A stretch of DNA of 64,000 nt from Anthonomus grandis grandis (taxonomy: Eukaryota > Arthropoda > Insecta > Coleoptera > Curculionidae), in NCBI RefSeq assembly GCF_022605725.1, contig NC_065547.1:15851167-15915166 (forward strand), written 5' to 3'. Made by a program: the position numbers and the translations under genes. The stretch's first letter is position 1. The number at the start of each line of letters is the position of its first letter. This document shows, in pieces, positions 10,846 through 22,517 of the stretch. The notes under the pieces are model-generated. The model worked only from the letters and a program-made list of their open reading frames with translations, was not told the DNA's origin and made no database searches.

Positions 10846-11789
10846 ATGCCTAAATCTACAAAATCATTTACCGCAACTTTAAGGAAATATAGGTTTTCTT
10901 TAGGATTAAATATTATTAAGGGAAATAGTGAAAATCAAACCTCAAGTTTAAGTGATACGAATACTTCTGATAGCTTAGAAAATCTTTTTTGTAATTTGAA
11001 TTTAAACGTAGAATAATCTCAAGAAGAGGCAAATTTTCAATCTTTAAACATGGAAAACATTCGCTTCAGTACATCTCTTTTGCCAACTTTCTCAGGCTCT
11101 CAAAACCATTTATTAAAAGTATATTAAAAGTAAATAGACGAGGCACGTGATTTTTTATTGACAAGACCAGATTTAACATCCTGGCAAGAAATAAAAGATG
11201 CTTTAAGGCAAAAGTTTGGTGAAGATTAAAAACTTTCGTCCAAAGAATCTTTGCTAAAATTCAATGCGAAGTGCCAGATCAAAATTCAAGACTCATTTTA
11301 AATGATCAAGTTAAAAATACATCTGTTCTTATATTGACTGCAAATTCGCCTCAAACTCTACAAACTATGCTTATGATGCAAAGACCTACGACGTTAGACG
11401 ACGCCCTAAAATATGTCTTAAATTATAATATGGTTCAATGACAAATAAATTTTACAAATTTTAACAACAACTCTTCTCATAATTTTAGACAATCCCAAAA
11501 TAATGCATTTTAACCCTCACAAACAATAGTCAGGACCCTCAACCCTAGAATTCCTCCCATGAGATTCCCAGATCAAACTCCAAAACATATGAATCAATTC
11601 ATACAACCCAATACCTCACAATTTAACAATAATTCCAGAAACTCTACAAATACCAGAAATGTATTTGCCCCTAGACAAAATAAACCCATAGATCCACCTA
11701 CCCCGATGTCTATCTCGACTGCTAGCCGTTCGAGAGTTCGTCAAAATCCCCCATACCCAAAATTATTTCAGACAATCTGGCCCCCTTAA
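10846..11789 (+). pseudogene. gag remnant of the errantivirus-like element
   Basis: The frame opens MPKSTKSFTATLRKYRFSLG at 10846 and runs with stops and shifts through FLLTRPDLTSWQEIKDALR, a capsid-like helix pair of Ty3/gypsy gag. It then reaches an Asn/Pro-rich C-terminal part (11559-11789) with PTPMSISTASRSR. No zinc knuckle is seen. Gag would form the particle shell; this one has at least five stops. Confidence 0.65.
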
Positions 11790-12039
11790 TTTTGCGTTTG
11801 AAGAATTAACAAATGTAGAAACCTACCCCTATGTAGTACAGGAACCACCCGAAAATCAATATGATTATTCACCGCATAATACTAATGAAACCGCACTACC
11901 CAAGATTTTTTTACAGAAACATGTTCACAATCGGAATTGATAAATGAAAACATTCCTGACCAAATTAATTGTTACAAGGAAGAACATTTTTAAAATATCA
12001 GCCGAGAACCAACCATTGACCTAAATAATATAGCACAAC

Positions 12040-12480
12040 AAATAGAATTACCATATTTTTACCTCCCTGATATAACTTTAACTATACTCATAGACTCTGG
12101 AGCTTCTGACTTTATTATCAACCCCCAAATTGCAAATCTTTTTAAAAATAACATATTTTACGAACCGTTTGAAATAACAGCTTGTAAAAATGTATATAAA
12201 GAGAACAAAAATTTAAATTTATGCCTATTAAAAGAACTACGAATATTACATAATTTTAAATTTCGAGTTTTCAATTATATATTATATTATTAAACATTTT
12301 GATGCCCTTATAGGATCAAAAGGTTTAACATGTCTAAATGCTCTTATCGACTATAAGACCAAAACTCTTACGACTCAAAACATGAAAATACATTTTTCTT
12401 TAGCTTATAATAGGCCCTTAGAACAACCAGTAAAAAATATTTGCAATAATGATTTAACTATTCCAGTAAACTTCCAACCA
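12040..12480 (+). pseudogene. retroviral-type protease remnant
   Basis: An aspartic protease active site, LTILIDSGASDFIINPQIA, lies at about 12080-12130 with the catalytic D-S-G intact. The following part shifts frame (DALIGSKGLTCL appears near 12300 in another frame). It is non-functional. Confidence 0.6.
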
Positions 12481-12666
12481 ATCCAACCCCTAATGTAAGC
12501 ATTTATTTTCACGAAAGAGTAAAAGTTATTCCCCAAGAGCAATTTGATATACTGGACCCACCACTCACGTCCCCAGAAAAACCCTACTTTACAGCTTAGG
12601 CTAGACCATCTTACTCCACTAGAAAAATAAAAAATTGTCCCTCTTTGCCATGAATATAAAGATATT

Positions 12667-13145
12667 ATGTATCACGAAGACTGTGACTTAACATTTACAG
12701 GTCAAACAAAACATACTATACGTACCGACAATGACAGACCCATTTACGTAAAATCTTATAGGCACCCCCCCGCGATGAACCTTGAAATCCAATCTCAAAT
12801 TCAAAAACTAATCGACAATAAAATCATAAGACCCTTGATCTCACCTTATTCCGCTCCTGTTTGGATCGTACCAAAAAAAGAAACGCTTCAGGTAAACAAA
12901 AATATAGGCTAGTCATTGACTATCGTCGCCTAAATGACGTCACTGTCGAAGAGAAATATCCCCTTCCTCAAATAGTCGAAATTCTGGACAATCTAGGAAA
13001 ATGCACATATTTCATAGACATAAAAGGCTTAGAGAGAACCTGAAAATTTAGCCCGATAAGTCTGAATTTCTATGTAAATAGGTTTCATTTTTAGGTCATG
13101 TAATAACTCCCGATGGAATTAAACCTAATCCATTCAAAATCAAAG
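12667..13145 (+). pseudogene. reverse transcriptase with catalytic core deleted
   Basis: The N-terminal fingers are clear (IRTDNDRPIYVKSYRHPP, LISPYSAPVWIVPKK, LVIDYRRLNDVTVEEKYPLP) up to TYFIDIKG, the first catalytic Asp block. The next residues (LREN, then PDKSEFLC) belong to the far end of the palm, followed by FLGHVITPDGIK. About 100 codons with the YxDD box are therefore missing. There is also a frameshift at about 12890. A copy like this cannot make active RT. Confidence 0.75.
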
Positions 13146-13154
13146 CGATTCATA

Positions 13155-13203
13155 TTTTTGCGATTTTGGCATGGGATAACGTCCCATGCCAAAATCGCAA
13201 AAA
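13155..13203. repeat. perfect 22 bp inverted repeat inside pol
   Basis: The arms 13155-13176 and 13182-13203 are exact inverses around the loop TAACG. The right arm is the normal coding sequence (PMPKSQKE, start of the next block), while the left arm replaces the expected upstream codons. This looks like a small templated inversion. Confidence 0.85.
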
Positions 13204-13894
13204 GAAATTAAGGCATTTTTAGGTCTTATTGGCTACTATCGCCGATTCATCAAACATTTTTCAAATATTACTTTTCCTATAACTAAATGTTTAAGAAAAG
13301 GCAGCGAAAAATGCATAGGTAACGAGGAATATAAACATGCCTTTCAAAAATGTAAAGAACTTATTACAAACTTTCCCGTGTTACAATAATCAGATTTCAT
13401 AAAACCATTTAAATTAACAACAGATGCCGCGAACATTGCGTTAGGAAGTGTGTTATCCCAAAATGATCACCCTACAGCCTTTTGTTCTAGAATCCTTAAT
13501 TCAGCTGGAAGAAACTTTTCTACAATCGAAAAGGAACTTCTCGCCATTGTTGACTCTACCAAACATTTCCGACCTTACCTTTATGGACAGAAATTTATTG
13601 TGGAAACCGACCACAACCCTTTAGTTTGGATCTCAAAAATTAAAGAGCCCAATTCTCGCTTAATTCGATGGAAAATAAATTTCGAAGAATTTAACTTCGA
13701 AATTAAATACAAAAAAGGAAAAGAAAATTTTGTCGCTGACGCGCTTTCCCGTATAGAAATACACGTCCACGAAAAAGAAGATGACCAACAATCTACCACC
13801 CCTAATGTCGATAACACAGTGTACACATATTTAGCAGACTTTGTCCTGAACAAAAGATATAGTCTTTCACCGACTCAATTGCCGCAAACAGACA
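13186..13894 (+). pseudogene. RT thumb and RNase H of the errantivirus-like element
   Basis: KEIKAFLGLIGYYRRFIKHF is the conserved linker after RT. After a stop at 13387 the RNase H domain runs open from 13450: TAFCSRILNSAGRNFSTIE, LAIVDSTKHFRPYLYG, VETDHNPLVW (catalytic Asp of TDH) and GKENFVADALSR. It degrades the RNA strand of the hybrid during reverse transcription. The frame is cut after ...LPQTDI by the Harbinger insertion at 13898 and resumes in the host element at 16743. Confidence 0.75.
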
Positions 13895-14041
13895 TAAAGG
13901 CCGATTTACACGATGCCAGTAACTGGCGCCAGTCTCACTGGCAAGCCAGTTTTTTACTGGCCATGTGTTGTACCTAAAGTTGTTTACACGATGTCAGTAA
14001 GTTCAAGTCAGTTGTGAATTTGTACTGTGTTGTTTTTAAAA

Positions 14042-16081
14042 ATGAATTCGAGAAAAAATGAACTTTTCAAAAAAAGAACAATAAGAACCGTGACTATGTT
14101 ACTAAAAGATGAATTGAGTGATATGTTAGATAAAGAATCGAAAAAAAAAAGCGACTATGGGTGAGAAAATGGATCAGCGAGAGATCAATAACAGGAGGTT
14201 CGGCTTTGCTGTTAAAACCGCTTAGATTAAAAGATCCCCCTGAGTACAGATTGGCGTTACGACTTACAGCCGAAAATTTTGACGAGTTACTTTCTCTCAT
14301 AGAACACCCTATTTAGCGTCAAGACACCATAATAAGACATGCACTACCCGCAAAAATAAAGTTAGAAATAACGTTGACATATTACTTACATATTGGCTAC
14401 AGGAATGTCTTACCGAAGCATAAGTCACTTTTATCGTGTTTCCAAATCTGCTATATCACAGTTAATACCAGAAGTGTGTCGGGCAATTTTTAGAGCATTA
14501 AAACAATTTATTAAGGTAAAGTATGTTTAATATATTCGAAATAATTTACATTACATATTTCTCAAAGCAGTCGCTATTATATCACTGGCTTGCGTGCTTT
14601 CGTCCAGGCTATCATTGTGATATGAAATTGGGGAAAAATCATCGTTGTAGTGAGAAGCCGAAGAAGAACTTGTAGTGCCTGTTGGACTGATTTCTGGTGG
14701 GGGACAGTATAATGCTGGCTGGTAGCTCGACTGCTAATATTGGACGCTGGTATACGCTTGAGAGGGCATGTTTGATTGCACCGGTTGCTGAATATTAAAA
14801 TATGCGGAATTAGGTTTCTTGGCTTTTATATCAGCAAGTCTGCATTGAGTTAATATGCTCTGTATTTTTTCTTGAGCAATGATTGCTTGTTCTTCGGATA
14901 ATTTCTTTAATTGATCTGATACACTCTTTCCAAATACGTCAAGTTCTGTTTCTTCCATATTTTTATCTTTTTTTTTTTAAATCGTCAATTAATGAAGACA
15001 TTTGTGAGAGTTTGCTGCGCTTAGATTTTAGGGATGCTGTAGTAAATGGCCGTTTTTCTGCGCTTGATTCATTCTCCGCGGGTGATGTTACTGCCGGAGC
15101 AACTTGACACCTATTTTCCGAGATTGGTGAAACTGAACGTTCCATGTCGTTGATAGGGTTTTCTTCGACATTTTCTATGTTATCCTGCAAATAAAAGAAC
15201 AAAATATATTAACAAAACTGTAATTTTAATAGGTTACAAAAAGAAAAAATATCTAATCATGTTGTTTCATTTTCTAGATGCCAAATACAGAAGAGGAATG
15301 GAAAACCATTGAGGCGGGCTTTAATACAAAATGGAATTTTCCAACGTGTTATGGCTCAATAGATGAAAAACATGTAGAAATTAAAGCTCCCTCTAATAGT
15401 GGAAGTGAATTTTTTAACTATAAAAAAACAAGCAGCATCATATTGTTAGCTATTGTTGATCACAACTACTGTTTTTTATACATAAACGTTGGCGCAAGTG
15501 GCAATGCATCTGATGGTGGTGTTTTCAAAAACTGTTCAATTCACGAGCAACTAGAAAATGGCCTGTTACCTGAAGATGATGTTATTGTTGGAGATGCAGC
15601 ATTTCCGCTTAAAACATATTTATTAAAGCCATATCCAGGCGTTAACCTCAGTGCAGAAGAAAAAATATTTAATTACAGGCGATCACGTGCCAGACGTATA
15701 GTCGAAAACCCTTTTGGGATTTTAATCAGTAGGTTTCGTATTTTTGAAAAGGCAATACCGACTAACTTGAATACGGTAGATGCAATCATTTTTGCAACTT
15801 GTGCACTACATAACTGGCTGAGAAAAAAATCAAAATCCTATATCACTGCAACTTGTATAGATAGGGAAGATCAAGATGGAAATATTATACCAGGCTTATG
15901 GAGGCATGAAATAACTCCCTTAAAAAGTATCTCGAATCAAGGAAGTAATCATTCAGCAAATATTGCTAGAGAAGAAAGAGATAAATATAAGAATTTTTTA
16001 TGGACGACGGTAGTGTTCCGTGGCAATTTCGTCACATATAGTATTATAAAAATAGTAAATAATGTTAAACTAAACTTATAA
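14042..16081 (+). pseudogene. Harbinger transposase (DDE_Tnp_4), two exons, exon 1 broken
   Basis: Exon 1 (14042-14515) opens MNSRKNELFKKRTIRTVTML and holds LRLKDPPEYRLALRLTAENF, DELLSLIEHP and YRVSKSAISQLIPEVCRAIF. It has an A-run frameshift near 14150, a stop at about 14317 and a shift near 14400. A GTAAAG donor joins to exon 2 at 15278 (TTTCTAG acceptor), open for 267 codons. Exon 2 carries the catalytic triad: GSIDEKHVEI (D), VGDAAFPL (D) and RIVENPFGIL (E). The transposase cuts at the terminal repeats and inserts at TWA sites. The intact exon 2 suggests moderately recent activity. Confidence 0.85.
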
Positions 16082-16442
16082 ATATACATATTATTTTTCT
16101 TACCGTTGTTCTTCGTCTTACTGCCACATTTTTGATAAAGGAATTTAATTTCTCAAACCATGTTACTCTCGGTATATAGACATTTCCCCCAGCGCCAGAT
16201 CTAGTAGATTTCTCGATTTTATCGACTTCTAAATAGTAAGTATTTCTAATACTTTTTATCTTATTTTTTATGTCCTCAATCGTAATACCTTCGATACCAA
16301 TTTCGGTCCGAATTTGTTGAAGAGCCGATGTTCGGTTTTGTTTGTTTTTATATTCCTGGCATCGAATATTCCATAGGCATTCATGCTCTCTATACAGTTG
16401 AACAAGCTTTCAATTTTCATCTGCACTAAACTTACGCGCCAT
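14734..16442 (-). pseudogene. Harbinger-encoded MADF/SANT protein, two exons, overlaps the transposase antisense
   Basis: Exon 1 (16442-16104) starts MARKFSADEN and carries a MADF domain: LVQLYREHECLWNIRCQEY, TSALQQIRTEIGIEGI, then VTWFEKLNSFI. A TGA replaces the usual Trp just after the start. A GTAAG donor joins to exon 2 (acceptor TTTGCAG, first base 15184), which is Ser/Lys-rich and ends in LDVFGKSVSDQLKKLSEEQA, a BESS-like tail. An A-run frameshift near 14965 splits it. In Harbinger elements this protein binds the ends and brings the transposase to the nucleus. Its intron contains transposase exon 2 on the other strand. Confidence 0.8.
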
Positions 16443-16742
16443 TTTTTCAAAAACACCCAGAAATAATTACAAAAAATAAACTAAATAATTCAACTTTCAA
16501 GACAGCCTTCCTAAGTATGCTACTGACTGGCGGCAACGTGTTTAGACGCTGCCTAAGCACTGGCGCGGGTGTTGCGGAGCATGGAGGTGAAATCGCCTGG
16601 CATGAAAAATAGGCGAACCCTCTATTCTCGCCAGTGCAGTCGGCCAACACTGGACTGGCACAGAATAGTGTCTATACGATACTAGCGCTGGCGTGCCAGT
16701 GAGACTTGCCCCAGTTACTGGCATCGTGTAAATCGGCCTTAA

Positions 16743-18279
16743 GCGACAATGCAGACTCGACAGTTCATTCAAATAACGATAACAATGGGAAAAATTTACC
16801 GATTTCAGAATTGGCAGTCAACTATGCATCAAATAGGGTAATAATTGCATACGGCGATAATTTTCAACACTCATTCAAGACCCTTTAAAAAACACCACCA
16901 TTTTATTAAAATAAATAATACAAATCGCCAAGAACACATTCTTCAAGTGCTGAAATCTACCTAGTAGCTTAATCATAATTTAAATGTTACTTTTGACAAA
17001 ACTTATTTTATTTAATCATATCAACATTATTCATATTTTAATTCATAATAAATTATTAACATTTAACAGATTAGAAAATGAGGTGTATACATATCTTTGA
17101 TGTAAATATAATTTGGTTGTATTGTTAAGATAATTTTTTTTTGCCTCTTAAAATCTACTTTATCCAGGGTCATTTAATTGTTAATTGAAACCTATATACC
17201 AAGTGTTTTTCTTAGTTTTCTTTCATTTATAAAAAAAAAACTAAGTGGCGCCCTCTTATTTAATAGTTATAATCAAGATTATATTCTTTAATAGCCAGTC
17301 ATAAGTGAACCTTCGAACAATCCCAAGCCTCCAATAATTCTGAGCTACCGTCTGCAAACTCTTGGCAAAATAGTAACACTGTAAAGATAACGCCACAAAA
17401 TATTTCTGCGATATAATAAATCCCTCACAACAATCTGACATTATTTCTGAATATCACAAGAAGAACCATAATGGTATTACAGAAACGTATAACACACTTA
17501 AACAAAATTACTATTGGCCCAAACTTAGAGATTCTATTACAAACATCATAAATAAGCTATTACCATCCTAAATAAACTTAGACACTATTTTGCACACCAC
17601 AATACACCAAAAAGAATCGTAGAATCTACCAAGGTAGAGAATTTCAAAACCGTCTTTTCGAAGAATTTTGCCAATTATTTTGTATAGATACTCACTATAC
17701 TACTCCTGGAAATTCTTCCTCAAATAGTGCTGTGGAACGACTGCACTCCACATTACTAGATAATGACATCTGTAATTTTAATTTATAACCAAAGCATTCA
17801 CTTAGCGACAGGCTTTTCACCCTTTTCCATTTTATACGGACCTTACTTCAACGAAACAAATATAAACAATGACCTCACTATATTCGAACAATATAATGCG
17901 ATACGCAGAAGTGAATTGACCCCATTTCATGAACAAATCTATAAACATGCATATGACAAACAAAAACACAACACACAAAAACAGAATACATAATATTTCA
18001 GAAAATACAGTAGTTTACAAGAAAACCAACCTTAGAAATAAAATGACTCTAACTTACATTCCCATAAAAGTAATAGAAACTGACAGAAACAAAATCTTAG
18101 GTATGTCAAAGAAAAAACCTACTACTACCCACGTTAGAAAAATTAAAAGTCTTAGAAAGAATACCATTTCTTTACAGCCTCCCGATCCTCCTGACCCTGA
18201 AGAACCCGTGCCTAGCACTTCAAGTTCAAAACAATACCGAATAATGGATACTACTCTGAAGAAATTTCTTCGTCTTTAG
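16743..18279 (+). pseudogene. integrase remnant of the errantivirus-like element
   Basis: After the Harbinger element the pol frame resumes (SDNADSTVHSNNDNNG) and leads to the zinc-binding N-terminus (KHHHFIKINNTNRQ near 16890). About 16920-17440 is badly decayed. The catalytic core reappears at about 17640 (EFQNRLFEEFCQLFCIDTH, then NSAVERLHSTLLDN, which holds the last catalytic Glu). The C-terminal part continues at 17763 (SIHLATGFSPFSILYG) and 17990-18279. It has multiple stops, frameshifts and a probable internal deletion. Confidence 0.65.
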
Positions 18280-18284
18280 TATTA

Positions 18285-19735
18285 AGTCATTATCACTCCA
18301 CCTACATCCCCTTTAATTTTACGAAAATACATGTATCTTTAGCTCACATTTTTTCTAATGTTGTAGTATCAAGTAAGCTTTTTAATCGTCCTCATAATCC
18401 CTTAAATAATTCTTTATTGGAAACTCAAGTTAATGACCTTACAACGCTACTTGACAAAACATATGACACATATGCAAAATTAGATCACTATAAAAGTAAA
18501 AGTAATAACACTAGCTATTTTTTTCGTAAAAAGCGCGGCCTAGCAAATAACGTTGGGACTGCTATCAAGTTTATTACAAGTAATCTAGACGACAACGACC
18601 TTAACAACATTATACAGAATTTACAGATTTTAAAAAGTAATGAAATAAAATCCATGCACAAGATCAACGAACTGAGCTCATTTGCAGGAAATATCAGAAA
18701 ATAGTTCGAGGAAAACGTAAAAGTTGTAAATGAAAATCGCATTCGCAATGAATTTTATAAATTAGAAAATGACGTAAATTTTATGCTAATGTTGCAAAAT
18801 CAATTTAAACAACTTACTGAATTAAATGTATACCTAAAAAACTACTTCGTATGATTTCATTTGCACATTTAGAAACACTACATTTGGAAATACTTACTTT
18901 AAAAGACATTATCCAAATCTGGGATTATCTTAAGATACACTATCCAAGAAAAGCCCTATGGGCCCTTAACCATATATCTGAATTAAGTTTAATATGTAAA
19001 TCAGGATTTTGAATTTTGAAGATATGGCAATTCTAGTAATTAAGGTCCCCAATTTTAACGAACACCAGTGTAATCTTAAGTTTCCTAAGTATATCCTATA
19101 CCCAATAATGAGTCGAAAATATTAATTATACCAAGTAAATTATTATATAAAATTAGACAACTGCGATGAAATTAATTCTAAATGGATCTGTTATAACCAT
19201 ATTGTAAACAGTAACCCATTAAATGAAGAAAATCACTATGCCCTAGTACATAATAATTTTCAGGTGCATACTATTACGTACAAAAAAATCTCTATTATTT
19301 TGTACAAAAAGTCCAGAATTAATTTATGAAAATTGTTTTCTATTTGAAAAAGTCTCTTTAACACAGTGTCATCTGATAGAAAGTTAATGTGACGTCATAA
19401 TAAATCATGAAAAATTTTCTCTAGCTATTAACAACATTTCAACATCTTTGCCACAAATTAAGACGCTACCCGATACTAATTTGTCAATTAGTTTACAACT
19501 TCGCCATCTTAGTAATCCTAAGAAAATTCAGGAAGATTTAATCGAAACTGTGAACTTTGAAGACCTAGAATTTAAGTAACAAAAATCTTATGTAATTTTT
19601 GTTATTTTATTTTTATTATTTTGTATTTTAGTTTTAGGAATTTATTTATATCAAAAACGTAGGTTAGATAGGACAATCCCTGTAAAATTATTACAAAAAC
19701 TGATCAACGAGGACGTTGAAACCTCTAAGGGTGGA
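18285..19735 (+). pseudogene. env-like (F-type) glycoprotein remnant
   Basis: At 18525-18550 the frame holds a furin-type site (RKKR) followed directly by a Gly-Leu-Ala-rich fusion-peptide-like segment, as in the baculovirus-F-like env of errantiviruses. A leucine-rich helical region follows, and near 19590-19650 a hydrophobic membrane anchor then a basic tail. At least four stops interrupt it (for example at 18702 and just before the anchor). In live relatives it allows particles to leave and enter cells; this copy is decayed. No signal peptide is visible. Confidence 0.7.
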
Positions 19736-19737
19736 GG

Positions 19738-19978
19738 AGTAATATCCACAAACCATACTAATACTGCTGATTAGTGCTGAGACACCATAATTCCCTATAT
19801 AAATAGAAAAAAGTATTATTAATAATTAACATTAGATCCGTGTCAAAGCTAGTTGCTGTTCAGCTAATTGTTCAATTTAAAGTTAAGTTTTAATTAATCA
19901 CTTATACAGTGTGTGTAACCCTTTTGTAAAAAATAAAAGTTTTTTAAAAAGGAAGTTTGCCGGTTTGTGTATTTAATT
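19738..19978 (+). repeat. 3' LTR of the errantivirus-like element
   Basis: This 241 bp LTR is preceded by a purine tract (AAGGGTGGAGG) that is the plus-strand primer. It ends TTAATT and is followed by the CGAG duplication. Confidence 0.87.
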
Positions 19979-21912
19979 CGAGTATCTATTATAGGCACAA
20001 TCTATGATTATTAGCCAATTAGATTTAGGAATTTTTTAAGGAGGCGTGGCCAGGGTCGTGTCAAAGTTGCCACATTGGATAATATTGATATAATTTTATT
20101 GTACAGTGTGTAGTCAAATGGAATAACTTCCATCATAAGTAAATGGAGGTATTCTCGAAAAAATGCTCAGACAAGTCAATAGGAATTTTTATTTGCCTAT
20201 TTAAAAAGTATAATTGATACATATATTATAAACTTTCTTATTTTAAATGCGACTTGGATAAACGGATGGTAATAATAGGACGAAGGCTAGTGAGTGATGA
20301 ATAGAAAATGGGTACAGGGATTTTCTCAAAGGGAAGCCGACTACCACTAACCACTTTTGGTAGAGTGGCATGGATTCAGCAAGAGTTCAATAAAATATAA
20401 TCGCCACCTGTTTTATTCCAAATGGATAAGAAGAACCTGATGACCAACAAGACTGGAAATTACTAAAAGTACTATACCTATATCCCTAAAAGAAAATCTG
20501 ACAAGGAAAAACAGATAGGGAAACTTATAAATACAATAAATTATATTGATCCAAACTAATAACATGTACTACAAGTATTATGGTGTAATTAACAATGTAT
20601 ACTTAAAAAAATTAAATAAACAATAAAATGAATATTAACCCTTTACTTTGGCTATTAAATTACAAGCTTTAGTGTAAGAGCACCTTAAAACTCTTAGGTT
20701 TGCCATTACACTAAAAGTCCCTTGTCTAACTTAAGTTAGGGTGTTTCAAGTTATCTTTCAAAATTCAAAACAAGCATAAGAGAAAGCTTAGTTCTGAGAT
20801 GATTTTAAGTGAATTTATGTTAAAAGAAGTGTTACTAATCAAACGTATTATGTTAAAAACAAGTTGCCTTCTTAAATGTAGTGTCTATATCAATGGTAAG
20901 ATCGCATCTTGGTGTTTGGGGCTAAAAGTTCGCATGAGTACTTTCGAAATAGGCTTATTTATCCAGTTTACAAGGATATCTGGAGGCTTATTAATGAAAT
21001 AACTAATATAAACTTAATTATTAGAGGAGTATTCAAAGCAACAATGTTGTAGTGAAATCTAAAAATGATAACGATAAAACATATTTTTGAGGCTAGTATT
21101 TTGAATAGTATACTACAGTAAAGCTAACAAATGTCGATAAAACTTTAGTTTACTGACTGCATGGTTCATTATACATCACAAACTTAGATTGAAACCTGAC
21201 TCCAAGAGAGCTGCAGGATTAAGACGGAGGATTTTGGCGGATCTGTTTAAGGGTAGATGTCAATGTAGATGTAGTAGAAGTTATTGGAGCAGATGATTGA
21301 ATATCTTCATATAGTAGTAGGTCACAACCATACCAAGAAAAAAAAAGCCTGATAGTGGAAGAATACCCAGATTGAGGGATCGGCAATTATAAGTAGGTAT
21401 TAGCATTGGCGATTAAAATTTATCTTTATGCTTAAATATATATTTATATAAAATTACAAGTGTAATATGTAGAGTATCATACACCAAGATGCCAAGTAAA
21501 AATCTTAGGACTACCAATGGAATTTGCCTTTTCTCAGGAACACTGAACAAGAAAACCTTCAAAAAATTGGGATATAACTACATCTCCACTAATAATAGTG
21601 CAGTATTGCAGTATGGTATTTAGTATCCACTAAATAAAATATCCAAAAAGGTGAGTTTTCAACTTTTCATTGGAATAAAATTGGCAGCCTTCTTTAAAGG
21701 CCTGTTCTTCAAAACTCAAGAGGTCAAAGATGTTGTGCGCCAGAAATGATTTCAGTGGGGATATAGAAGAATGAGCTGGGAACTTATTGGGTAGGATATG
21801 ACTTGATATTAGTGAAATCGAAACAATTAAAATAAATAATATTATGATTGATAATTTCAGTTTTATTATAAGGGTTTAAAATTAATGATATTAAAAATAG
21901 AATTAATACTGT
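19979..21912. other. intron sequence between the errantivirus-like and BEL elements
   Basis: The first 130 bases continue a dispersed repeat that is also present at 30660-30800. The rest shows no convincing gene; ORFs are short and scattered. An imperfect 26 bp-class hairpin (AGTGTAAGAGCACC...) lies at about 20660-20730. No TIR or LTR was recognised. Confidence 0.4.
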
Positions 21913-22410
21913 TGGGGGGTAAAATTAGAATAGTGGACTGTATTTTTATAGGTGGAATGAAATATTACGACGGTTAAGACAACCCTATTAAAGTGGCGGC
22001 CTGCCTTGCTGTCGTTTCTTTTTCTATCCAATTCAAACTGCTTGTCCCACAGGTTCACCTCCGGAGGGTTATTTTGCTTAAAGGCGTGCCGGCACTTTAT
22101 GTCTTTGGAATTCACTCGCGAAAAAATATGTGTGTATATGAGAGCAACCTATTTAGTTCAAGGTTTTTGCGCTCCTTCCGACTGCATCAAAATTCGGTGC
22201 AGTACTACCTGGTGATGCGTGCGACTCTTCTCGGTCAAAGAATAAGGCTGTCTCACTATGACGCGATAAAAGGCCGCGAAAGTAATTAGAATAAGATTAG
22301 AATTTAAAACCAATAAAGCTCATGTTAATTATATTTAAACACAAGACCCAATAAAGAAAATATATATATATATATATATAAATAAGTAACCATTCCGCTT
22401 TGACGGAACA
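21913..22410 (-). repeat. BEL/Pao 3' LTR
   Basis: This 498 bp LTR ends in a (TA)n microsatellite near 22362-22382 and the TGTTCC terminus at 22410. It matches the copy at 28409-28902 nearly exactly; plus-strand ORFs of 98 and 69 codons in it recur in the other LTR and are not genes. Confidence 0.92.
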
Positions 22411-22517
22411 TACCGCCCACCTAAAATGCCCCACATTTTAAGTAAAAAAAAGAGAGCAAAAATAAAATAAAAAAACATGAATTCTAACGCGAAATATAAA
22501 TTATCTGTAAATAAAAA

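Larger units (their letters stand above)
13898..16739 (+). mobile_element. PIF/Harbinger transposon inside the errantivirus-like element
   Basis: Ends AGGCCGATTTACACGATGCC and its inverse GGCATCGTGTAAATCGGCCT lie at the borders, flanked by the 3 bp duplication TAA (13895-13897, 16740-16742) that is normal for this superfamily. Sub-terminal repeats with CCAGTAACTGG and CCAGTCTCACTGG follow. It carries the standard pair of genes: a DDE nuclease-type transposase (plus) and a MADF/SANT DNA-binding protein (minus). It is 2,842 bp long and inserted between RNase H and integrase of the provirus, so it is younger than the provirus. Confidence 0.92.
10157..19978 (+). mobile_element. errantivirus-like Ty3/gypsy provirus with env remnant (dead)
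   Basis: LTRs at 10157-10416 and 19738-19978 begin AGTAAT and end TTAATT, as in insect errantiviruses, and are flanked by the 4 bp duplication CGAG (10153-10156, 19979-19982). Inside, in order, are gag, protease, a deleted RT, RNase H, integrase and an env remnant. The full length of 9.8 kb includes a 2.8 kb Harbinger transposon at 13898-16739. It is an old copy: LTRs differ by several indels and every ORF is broken. It lies in DDX52 intron 5, in the opposite orientation to the gene. Confidence 0.88.

Noticed and set aside
20799..21002. 67-codon ORF in the 20-21.9 kb interval
   Set aside because: Not similar to anything I recognise; surrounded by stops in all frames.
22362..22382. (TA)n tract considered as a regulatory repeat
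   Set aside because: A microsatellite inside the LTR, with a different length in the other LTR.
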